DNA from: Phragmites australis
Lineage: Eukaryota; Streptophyta; Magnoliopsida; Poales; Poaceae
Length of the DNA: 64,000 bases
Assembly (NCBI RefSeq): GCF_958298935.1
Contig: NC_084932.1
Span: 19,447,501 to 19,511,500, forward strand
Direction of reading: 5' to 3'
Made by a program: the position numbers and the translations under genes. The notes under the pieces are model-generated. The model was not told where the DNA came from and did no database searches. It worked only from the letters and a program-made list of their open reading frames with translations. Shown one piece after another: positions 22,367-31,284 of this stretch (position 1 is its first letter; every line of letters starts with the position of its first letter).

Positions 22367-22653
22367 TATTGGAATACAAGTGAATTGTCCATCTTTCCCT
22401 ATCAACTTATACTTTTGGGTGAGTTGGTTAGGGCATGCACCTCAATATAGTATCAAAGTCAGATGTCTTGAGTTCAAGTCCTGACCGGTGCATTTTAAGA
22501 AAAATAAATTGTTGCCCGCTTCTATTCCATATCTGAGGCCCGAGTAAATCTTCACGTAAGAGGGAATGTTGAAATATAAGTGGGATTGCCCTTCTTTCCC
22601 CAATAGCTTAAGGTTTCAGGTAAGTTGGTCAGTACATGTAGCTCAATAAAACC
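22362..22653 (+). mobile_element. SMART/TRIM: about 282-bp miniature LTR element
   Basis: Two direct repeats of about 81 bp, 22367-22447 (TATTGGAATACAAGTG start) and 22567-22648 (TGTTGAAATATAAGTG start), flank about 120 bp. Directly after the left repeat is a decayed Met-tRNA primer site (TAGTATCAAAGTC). Just before the right repeat is a purine-rich tract (AAGAGGGAA). Flanking bases are gaacc (22362-22366) and aaacc (22649-22653), a 4/5 target duplication. The paralogous flank at about 2675-2690 (gtagataaaccaactg) lacks the element. The layout and size match the very small LTR elements reported from grasses. It encodes nothing and would depend on other elements' enzymes. Confidence 0.85.
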
Positions 22654-22658
22654 GTCTT

Positions 22659-22722
22659 GCTTAATTTTATAAATATCTCTTTTTATCCTAGCTTAATTTT
22701 ATAAATATCTGTTTTTATCCTA
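22659..22722. repeat. 32-bp tandem duplication
   Basis: The unit gcttaattttataaatatct plus 12 bp occurs twice back to back (22659-22690, 22691-22722) with one base difference. It is absent from the matching flank of copy 1. Confidence 0.8.
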
Positions 22723-22847
22723 GCTTCAAGACTACAAGTATGAAGTTTTTTCAAAGGCAGATGAGGCCACATGCCCCTAATGCCTTGCACTCTCTGCCCA
22801 TTATTCGAAAGGAAAATTGAGGCGATGACAGATGCTAATCAATAGAT

Positions 22848-23150
22848 ATGCCTACTGCTTCCAAACGCAACATATGTAAGCACATTAAACTTCCAGTTAT
22901 TGTGTACTTTTCAGTCTCATCCACGTTTCATGTTCTTCTGTTGCTTCTCTTGGCGTACGTGCTCCAACTGCTGTCGAGTGCATCTGGTCAAGCATCAGCA
23001 ACACCGTTTAACAGCAAGACTGATCAGACTATCTTGCTGGCGTTCAAGGCAAGCCTAAGCTACCAGCAGGGCATGTTGGCTGCGTGGAACACAACTACTG
23101 ACTTTTGCCGCTGGCCTGGCCCTTGTGTCGGCTGCAACTTTAAGCATAAG
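22848..23150 (+). pseudogene. LRR receptor-like kinase copy 2, first 101 codons
   Basis: This fragment starts MPTASKRNICKHIKLP, followed by a hydrophobic signal segment (FHVLLLLLLAYVLQLL) and the LRR N-terminal cap (TILLAFKASLSYQQGMLAAW, then NTTTDFCRWPG). It is collinear with 2854-3117 of copy 1 and has no internal stop. Copy 1 has a stop where this copy has Gln (YQQGM), which shows that the lesion in copy 1 is CAG to TAG. The fragment ends abruptly where an LTR begins at 23151. The rest of the gene is not in the window. A two-residue insertion next to the WPG motif (PGPCVGC) is odd. Confidence 0.85.
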
Positions 23151-23539
23151 TGTTAGGGAATTAGCTATCAGTAGACGCAACGGATAGATCTACTGATATA
23201 ATACACACGATCAGGAACAACATTAGAGACATGATATTTGTTAACGAGATTCAGCCGAAAATTACATCATCGGGGCATGACTACAGACGCTCCTCTCCAA
23301 CTAGCAACACCGGTCGTTTCCTAGGGTTTCAGCAGACTCGCTGCCCCCTTGTGAACCTGTCATTATACCGTTATAGTTACAAACAGCAACACTCATCTCA
23401 TATTTATGAGGAGATTTGATTTAGCAATCCTACTAGAATTCCACCTAGAGTCCTACTAGAATTCCGTCATATACCACTAATACAACTCCAAGTCATATAC
23501 GTAACTAACTCCATACTATTATTCGACACATATTCAACA
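23151..23539 (-). repeat. LTR (389 bp) of Copia-type element C
   Basis: The block begins TGTTAGGGAATTAGC and ends TATTCAACA, proper TG...CA ends. On the minus strand it is preceded by a purine-rich tract (CCAAGGTTGAG) at 23541-23552, so it is the 3' LTR of a minus-strand element. It interrupts receptor-kinase copy 2 after the codons for FKHK. The 5' LTR and target duplication partner are not found. Confidence 0.75.
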
Positions 23540-24045
23540 AACTCAACCTTGGCGAATAATATGCCACCTTGAAGCTGTCATGTGTGAACCTACTTGTACA
23601 CTGGACTAGAGTTGTCATCTTTGCCGCTCAACGAGAGTTGCCTGATAAGTTTTACTCAGACTCACCGTCTTACAGAAACTCTACTATCCCTATAACACAG
23701 TTTTTTTGAGTGAAATCAGATTCCTCTTTTGCCTTGACACATGTCTGACTCACCGAAGCACGTAACTCCATAATAAATCTTGATTTTGATAGTACCTTAC
23801 TCCAACAGGACGATAACCCGTGTCCTCACATAAGTAGATAAAACCAGAATCACCAGGCTTCATAAAGAAAAACTACTCCCTGTTGAGTGTCACATGAAAA
23901 AACCAACTAAATCCAACATCCACGCTCCCAATTGACTGTTTCTTGATACTAAGAAATTCACTATTGCTTTCCGAGTCACACATAGAAATTACTACACTAG
24001 CATTGCTCTTCCACTTGATTGTTTAGGTTATGATTCTCTGACATC
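23540..24045 (-). other. 3' internal remnant of element C
   Basis: About 500 bp next to the LTR has the composition of untranslated retroelement DNA; no gag or pol motif could be read on either strand. At about 24046 the sequence changes sharply to GC-rich DNA belonging to the Gypsy element. Confidence 0.5.
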
Positions 24046-24188
24046 TTATCGGCGAGGAGGCCGCAAACGGTCTGGCGCAGACTGGTGGCTCGGGCGCCGC
24101 AAGCGGCGAGCCGCAGGCCAGCAGTAGGGCTGCTGCGGGCAGCAGCTGCCGCACTGGAGGAGGAGGCACCACCGGCAGCGGGGCGGTG

Positions 24189-26165
24189 ATGGCGCCTGAG
24201 GACCGGGGAAAGCGCCCCCGGCTCTTTATTCCTGTGCCGGAGTCCCCGCCGTCGCCGTTGCCAGGCGAGGGGGGAAGCCGGGACGGCCAGTCGTCTAGCG
24301 CGGGGCCATCGGCGGGGGCGGCATCTGCGGTTCTGGAACTGCACTTTGGTCTGCTTGGGCCCGATTCGGCGCCCAGAGACCACGCGGCGGCCCCGCAGAG
24401 CCCCCGGCGGAAGAGAAGGAGGGAGGACTCCGGGCCAACACCATCGAGCCCGGAGTTCAGGATTCCGGCAGCAAGGTGGCGGTACCGAAGACCCACGGCC
24501 AAGTAAGTTTCATCCTCCATTCTTTCCTGGGCATGCTTTGCCCGGACTAAATTCTGAGTTTTGATCCCATTCTTCTCTTGCAGGCCGCCTACGGGCGCCG
24601 CCGAGAGCCAGGGGCGGCCGGAGGCGCCAAGGCCGGCTCCAGCCCTCGAGCCAAGCGCGGCCGAGCCGAGTGCACCAGCGGAGCCAGGGCTGGCGAGCAC
24701 GGCGGTGGAGCTGGGGCCGGCGGACGCGGCGGCCGAGGCAGAAACGCAGCTGCCGCCCGAGCGTTCGACGCCGTCCGAGCCCGCCCTGAGCGTGGGGCGG
24801 GTGACCGCGTGGCAGTTTTTGGGGACCCCGAGCCCCCCGGGGGAGGCTCGCAGGGGACCCAGCGCCCAGCCGCCACCCAGCCAACCCACCGACCCTCTCC
24901 CGGTCGTGCTTGGGAGCGCCCGGGAGGTGATCGGGCTGCTGGAGGCGGCCGTAGCAGAGGAGATGGCGCAGCGAGAAGCGGAGCGCGCCGCTCTGGCCAC
25001 GGAGAGAGCGCAGCTTACCGTGACTTGGCGCGTTTTTGACTCCCGCCTTGCCGCGGCGCGCGCTGCCAATGAGGACGAGCAGCGCGCTATGGAGGAGGGG
25101 TGGAAGGCCTTGGAGGAGGCCCGTGCGGAGGTCGCGCGGGAGCGGAAGACTCTGGAAGACGCCCGCATGGAGGTCGCACGGGAGCGGGAAGACGCCGCCC
25201 GCCTGGCCGAGGCATCGCGACAGCAGGCTGCCGGGGCCCTTGCCAGGGAGAGGCAGGCGCAGGAGCGGGAGGAGGCGGCCGTGAACCGCGAGAGGGCAGC
25301 AGACCCTCCAGGCGGACCTAGCCCGTCAGAAGGACGAGGTCGATCGGACCCGCGCCCAGCTCCAATACTGGGCAGAGGAGCTCTAGCATGTCGAAGGGGA
25401 GCTCCAATGCCGGGAGGAGGACGTTGCGATCCGGGAGACCGACGCCGAGATAACGGCGGCGGACTTGGGCGCTCGGGAAGATCTGCTGGCCCGCTGGGAG
25501 GCGGAGGCTGCCGAGGCGGCGGCGGCTGCTACTGCTAGGGAGGAGCGGGCCACCAAGTCCGAGGCAGAGCTGGCTGCCCGCGAGCAGGCCCTGTCCGTCC
25601 TGGCGGGGCAGGTGAAGCTGGCTAGCTCTGCCGGTGCGGCCGGGGGCCAGGGGCTCGAGGAGCGGCTGCAGACCGCGACGGAGGAGCTCGAGGCCGCCTC
25701 GGTCGAACGGGCCAGTCTGCAGCTGATGCTAGAGGACACCCTCCGGCGGATGCAGCGGTCCGTGATGGTGGCCGGGCTCGGGCAAATTCTCGTGGAGGAG
25801 AAGGGGGCAGGCCCCGGCCGGTTCGCCCTAGGATTCCAGAAGATCTGCGAGCGCTTCGTGGCGCTGCCCCAGGCCGTCCAGGAACTCGCAGCCCGGGAGG
25901 GGCGTGGCTTGGCCCAGGCAGTGGCCGAGCACGTCCTGGCTTGCTACCGGAGCCGGGACCCAAACTTCCCGCTGGAGCCAGCTCGGGACGGGGTGGTTGA
26001 AGCGAGGAGGAGGCTGCCCGGGAGGCAGTTCGGAGCACCGCCGCTGCGGTGGTGGCCGGCTTCATGCGGGAGGCGCCGCTGCCCCCAGTCCCGAGGAGCA
26101 ACAGCGAAGGCTCCGACTCCGACTTGGATTTTGTAGTAGTTTTTTCTTCTTCTTTTCTTTTTGAC
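24189..26165 (+). pseudogene. Spliced antisense ORF of the Tat element (coiled-coil protein)
   Basis: Exon 1 (24189-24502) starts MAPEDRGKRPRLFIPVPESP. An intron follows and exon 2 is in frame (PPTGAAESQGRPEAPRP). The product is Pro/Ala-rich at first (about residues 1-220) and then a long charged coiled coil (EEMAQREAERAALATERAQL and similar heptads). Next comes a conserved-looking block (LQLMLEDTLRRMQRSVMVAG, then FALGFQKICERFVALPQAVQ), ending in an acidic tail (SEGSDSDLDFVVV). A frameshift near 25290, a stop at about 25386 and another frameshift near 26000 disable this copy. Function is unknown. Antisense ORFs are known from Tat-lineage elements such as Grande. Confidence 0.75.
24503..24583 (+). 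other. GT-AG intron in the antisense ORF
   Basis: The donor is AAgtaagt and the acceptor ttcttctcttgcag, with a pyrimidine-rich tract before it. Splicing this 81-bp segment joins the codons for RRPTAK to PPTGAAESQ without a frame change. Confidence 0.75.
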
Positions 26166-26568
26166 TTGATGTAAATATGGAAGTGATCCCTCAGAAACGC
26201 TGTCCCTCTTTTGTGAATATAATGGAGGCCTTTCTTTGGGGTCACAACTCTAGTATTCTTCTGAGTGCTTGGTGTAGTTTCTGCTGTTTTCACTTGATGC
26301 CCCGAGGAGTACTCAGTCGGACCGACCCCGACCTTTCCTTCCCCAAGAACGAAATTGCCCCGACCGTCCTTCTCGGTGCGTTCAGCCCCCGAGCCCTCGC
26401 GAGTCCGCAACGGCTAAGTCAAAAGACAAAGGCACGAACTTCCTTGCTCGGGAGATAGATCGATCCAGCACGGAGCACGCCATGACCGGTGAACACTTCT
26501 CCACTTTGCGACCACTCAGCCAGCAGACTGGAGACACGTGCGGGCGGGAATGCGACCAAGAGTCCCCA

Positions 26569-26740
26569 TGGTTCGGTGGTGCCCGGGCTTAGGACGGACT
26601 GGACCGAGCACCGACAGCCCGTCCCCGGGGCCTAGGCTCCGGACTACTCGAGCGGCTCGAGCGATAGGATTACCCGGGAACCCCAGGGACTCGGTAGTGC
26701 TCGGGGCCCTACAAGCGGACCGAACACCACGACCGCCATG
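26569..26740. repeat. Direct repeat copy 1 in the Tat spacer
   Basis: The block runs from ggttcggtggtgcccgg to gaacaccacgacc and is repeated at 27341-27512 with scattered differences and short indels. Confidence 0.75.
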
Positions 26741-27340
26741 AAAGATTTCGATCGGACATTACCGCACATACGGTACACCTTTCTATGGACCGTTCTGTCA
26801 TTCTAGGAAAAAGTGGACATGCCGTAGGGTTTTGTGCGTGAGGAGACCATCTCACCGAGCAGATTAGAGTACGAGGGCCCCCGAGGACGACTCAGGAACA
26901 AAATATTATTGAACGTAAATTTGTCTGAATTTAACCACTCACCGGACAGCTGTCGGCCTTTCGGCCAACCGATCCAGGAGGGGCACGCGCTCCGAGCTCG
27001 GGATGCCCGGGAACTTGGTTCCCAGGGCCGGGGTGCCCGAGCACCAAGGGGCGCATGAGGAGCCCGGGATCAGGCGATCCTGACCACTCAAGCCTGAGCG
27101 GTAGGACTACCCGAGGACCCTTAGGGCCGAGCAGCGACCTGGGCACAGAGGCCCTCGCGGTCGAGCTGCTTTTGCTTTTGATTGTCGATCTGTGACTTGA
27201 GAAAAAAATAGAGAAATTCTTTGCTTGGTGCGCTCTGTTAGTGCGGTACTCATTACAAACTGCTCTCGTTTTCGACCCGAGACCTCTCGAATACCCAGAC
27301 CGGCGGACAAGAGCAGGCAGAGGCATAACCCAGAGGTCCT

Positions 27341-27512
27341 ATGGTTCGGTGGCACCCGGCTATGACAGACCAGACCGAGCACCGACAGTCCACCCCTGGG
27401 GCCTAGGCTCCGGACTACTCGAGCGGCTCGAGCGATAGGGTTACCCGAGAACCCCAAGGACTCGGTAGTGCCCGGAGCCTACCACGACACCGAACACCAC
27501 AGCCTACCACGA
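27341..27512. repeat. Direct repeat copy 2 in the Tat spacer
   Basis: The partner of 26569-26740 runs from ggttcggtggcacccgg to gaacaccacagcc. The roughly 770-bp spacing contains no gene. Confidence 0.75.
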
Positions 27513-27804
27513 CAGACATAAGTCAACGGCAATTGCCCGCGCGCATACCGGTCGGGATTCTTTTATCAATGGGGAAAATGAGAGAGCAAACTTTTCTCGC
27601 ACAATCGAGCATCTCACCAGATAGATTAAACATATGGAATCCAGAAAAATGAAAGTGGACAAATGATTGCACATTGATATACATACTGTATTGACAATTT
27701 TTTTTACAAGGTTGGGTGACTTACCCAGTTAGTGGTAGCCCCCGGTCAACTTGGGAGGGGGAAAGCCCCCGGCCTGGTTGACCTGAGCCTGCAAACATGG
27801 CCAT

Positions 27805-29390
27805 CTATGGGAAGAACTTGCGCAGGTGCTCGATGTTCCACGGGTTGGGGAGCGGCTGCCCATCTTCTGCTACCAACCGGAAAGAGCCTTCTCGCGGGAC
27901 ACCAATCACGGTAAAGGGGCCTTCCCACATAGGGGACAGCTTATTCCTTCCTTCGCGTGACTGGACACATCGGAGAACTAGATCCCCCACCTCGAGAGAC
28001 CGGGCCCGGACGTGGCGCTGATGGTAGCGCCGCAGGATTTGCTGGTAGCGGGCTACTCGGACGGCGGCACGCCACCGACGCTCTTCCAAATAATCGACAT
28101 CGTCGCGCCTCTACTGCTCCTGCTCGCCTTCAGAGTAGGCATGCACCCGAGGGGAGCCTAAAGTGAGCTCGGAGAGGAGGACCGCCTCAGCACCGTACAC
28201 GAGGAAGAAAGGAGTCTCCCCGGTAGCGCGACTTGGCGTGGTCCGGTTGGCCCATAGCACGCAGGCAGCTCATCGATCCACCCCTTCCCGTGCTTTGCGA
28301 GCACGTTGTAGGTCTGGGTTTTGAGCCCCTTCAGTATCTCCGCGTTGGCGCGCTCGACCTGCCCGTTGCACCGAGGATGAGCGACGGAGGCGAAGCAGAG
28401 CTTGATGCCGAGGTCTTCGTAGTAGTCCCCGAACATGGCACTTGTGAACTGAGTGCCGTTGTCGGTGATGATCCGGTTCGGGACACCGAAGCGACTGGTG
28501 ATGCCACGGATGAACTGGAGCGCCGTGTTCTTGGTCACCTTGATGACTGGGACCGCCTTCGGCCACTTGGTGAACTTGTCGATGGCGATGTAGAGGTACT
28601 CATAGCCCCCGACTGCTCGGGGGAATGGACCCAGAATGTCCAACCCCCAGACCGCGAAAGGCCATGACAGGGGGATGGTGTGAAGAGCCTGAGCTGGCTG
28701 GTGAATCTGCTTTGTGTGGAACTGGCACGCTCTGCAGGGCCGAACCAGCTCGAAAGCATCCTGGAGAGCTGTGGGCCAGTAGAAACCTTGCCGAAAGGCC
28801 TTCCCGACCAGCGTGCGGAACGATGCATGGCCACCGCACTCACCCTCGTGGATCTCAGCGAGAAGCTCGCCGCCTTCTAGCCGGGTGATGCATTTTAGGA
28901 GAATGCCGCCTGCTCTACGCCGGTAGAGATCCCCATCTACTATGGCATAGCGTTTGGACTGCCGAGCAACTCTTTCGGCAGAAGCCTCATCCCCAGGGAG
29001 GAACTTTTCCTTCAAGTACCCTCAGATATCGTCCATCCACGAGGCATCTTGAGAACAATCAGCAAGCGCAGTGCACTCGCCGGACGGCGGCACCCTGATG
29101 GGGTCTCCCACTGAGGGCGCCGCCGGGGTCCCCTGAATTGAGTTCAAGGTTTCCCCTTCACCCTGTTCGGCAGGCAGGATGGAAGGCCATGTGAGTTTTT
29201 CTTCAAAGACTCCAGCAGGGACGCGCGCTCGGGAGGAGGCCAGGCGAGAGAGGTCGTCGGCCAGAGCGTTGTCGTGGCGCGGGATGTACCGCAGCTCCAG
29301 GCCGTCGAAGCGCTTCTCCAGCTTCCTGACTGCCGCCACGTACGCCGCCATTTGAGGATCCGTGCACTGGTACTCTTTGGATACCTAGTT
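27805..29390 (-). pseudogene. Tat pol: end of archaeal-type RNase H, and integrase
   Basis: After the tail of the second RNase H (FDGLELRYIPRHDNALADDL) comes the integrase. It has an HHCC finger (HEGECGGHASF...CRACQF), a catalytic core with all three acidic residues (WGLDILGPF, IITDNGTQF, NGQVERANAEI) and the C-terminal domain (VGDLVLRCVQSREGRNKLSP, then MWEGPFTVIGV), ending LRKFFP. Stops are at 29022 and about 28114, with a frameshift near 28260. No chromodomain is visible, as expected for Tat. Confidence 0.88.
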
Positions 29391-31284
29391 GACTACCAGC
29401 TGGGAGTCTCTCTTGACCAGGAGGCGACGAATCCCGAGGCCCACCGCGGCTCGGAGGCCAGCGATGAGACCCTCATATTCCGCCATGTTGTTGGATGCGC
29501 GGAATTGCAGCTGCACGATGTCTCGGAGTACTTCACCCGTTGGGGAGGTGAGAACCACTCTGGCCCCGCGCCTTTCAGCGAGAGGGAACTGTCGAAATGC
29601 ATGATCCAGTACCCGGGCGCATCGTTCCCGGGATATGTAGAGATCTCTTCTGGGACGACCTCAGGGACGGGCGTCCACTCTGCCACGAAGTCAGAGAGTG
29701 CCTGGCTTTTGACGCCTGGCAACTGACAAAATGCAGGTCGAACTCCGCCAGTTCCACCGCCCACTTGACTACACGTCCAGTGCCTTCTCGGTTCTGGAGG
29801 ATGGGCCCCAGTGGGTACGTGGTAACCACCGAGACCTTGTGTGCTTGGAAGTAGTGGCGCAGCTTCCGGGAAGCGATGAGCACGGCGTAGAGCAGCTTCT
29901 GAGCCTGGGGGTACCTTATTTTCGCCTCCCTGAGGACTTCACTGATGAAGTACACCGGTCGCTGTACCCGGTGGGTCCAGATTGCGGCCTCACCCGAGGG
30001 CCTACTACAGCCCCCAGGCTCAGCGACGTGGTCGGGGTTGACTGGGTGCTCGGGCTCTACTCCCTGGTCGGGAAGAGCCAAGTGCTCAGGCTCGACTCCC
30101 TGCTCGGGAGGAGCCAAGTGCTCGGGCTCGACCCCCTGCTCGGGGGGAGCGGGGGAGTGCCCGGGGGCGGCCGGGAGCTGGGACCCAGCACCTGACCCCG
30201 TGCACTCATTGCGCTCCACCACCAGCACCATGCTTACGACCTGAGGGGTGGCCGATATGTAGAGTAGCAGCGGCTCGTCCTCGGATGGGGCCACCAGCAC
30301 GGGTGGTGAGGTGAGATACTTCTTCAGATCATGAAAGGCCTGCTCGGCCTCCGACGTCCAGTCGAAACGACCGGTCTTCTTCAGAAGCTTGAAGAGGGGG
30401 ATCCCCCGCTCCCCAAGTTTGGAGATGAAGCGCTCGAGGGCCGCCATGCAGCCAGCGAGACGCTGGACCTCCTTGAGTTGAGCCAGGGGTCGCATCTGCT
30501 TGATGGCCCGGATCTTCTCTGGATTGGCCTCGATCCCTCGGCTGGAAACTAAGAAACTGAGGAGCTTGCCCGCAGGTACCCCAAAGACACACTTCTCGGG
30601 GTTGAGCTTCAGGCGGGTGGTGCGGAGACTGTTGAAAGTCTCGGCAAGGTCTTCGAGCAGGGTGGCGCGATCTCAGGACTTGACCACGAGATCATTGATG
30701 TAGGCCTCGACATTGCGGCCAACCTGCGAATCAAGGGTGATGCGGATAGCGCGCTGGAAAGAAGAGCCAGCGTTGCACAAACCAAAAGGCATCGATATAT
30801 AGCAATAAGTCCCCACCAGAGTGGTAAAAGCAGTTTTTTCTTCATCCTCTACGGCCATGCGAATCTGGTGATAACCAGAGTTTGCATCTAAAAAACACAA
30901 AAGATCACATCCCGCTGTTGCATCTACAATTTGATCTATGCGGGGCAAAGGAAAAGGATCTTTGGGGTAAGCCTTGTTTAGATCGGTGTAGTCCATGCAC
31001 ATGCAGAGCTTGCCGTTGGCCTTCGGGACGATAACTGGGTTCGCCAGCCACTCGGGGTGGAGGACTTCTCGGTTAAATCTGGCATCAAGGAGCTTGCTGA
31101 CGTGCTCCCGGATGAATTCCTGGTGCTCAGGCGCCTGCCGCCGGACCTTCTGCTTCACCGGGCGTGCGTCCGGACGCACAGCCAAGTTGTGCTCGATCAC
31201 CTCCCTAGGGATCCCGGGCATGTCGGATGGCTGCCATGCAAACACGTCGTCGTTAGCCCGGAGGAAGATGACGAGCGCGCTTTC
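29391..31284 (-). pseudogene. Tat pol: reverse transcriptase, RNase H, archaeal-type RNase H start
   Basis: The RT is readable from FAWQPSDMPGIPREVIEHNL through PRIDQIVDATAGCDLLCFLD and MPFGLCNAGSSFQRAI. The active-site motif reads EAYINDLVV, so the first Asp of the YxDD box is Asn. Then follow the connection ([17 protein letters not shown]), RNase H ([20 protein letters not shown]) with an inserted repetitive stretch ([19 protein letters not shown] repeats), and the archaeal-type RNase H ([14 protein letters not shown]). A stop lies at 30673, with frameshifts near 29720 and 29570. Confidence 0.88.

Larger units (their letters stand above)
26166..27804. other. Noncoding spacer between the antisense ORF and integrase
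   Basis: No coding domain is seen on either strand. It contains two related copies of a block of about 170 bp (about 26569-26740 and 27341-27512). Both hold ggcctaggctccggactact, cgagcggctcgagcgatagg and ggactcggtagtg. Confidence 0.65.

Noticed and set aside
22411..22490. tRNA-like A and B boxes (gagttggttagggcatgc, gagttcaagtcc), suggesting a SINE
   Set aside because: The same sequence is repeated in part at 22600-22648 and fits the LTR end plus primer site of a miniature LTR element with flanking duplications, which explains more of the sequence than a SINE head.
24023..25168. A 381-codon minus-strand open frame
   Set aside because: It is the GC-rich shadow of the plus-strand coiled-coil ORF. 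The plus strand has the coherent heptads and the frame-preserving intron.
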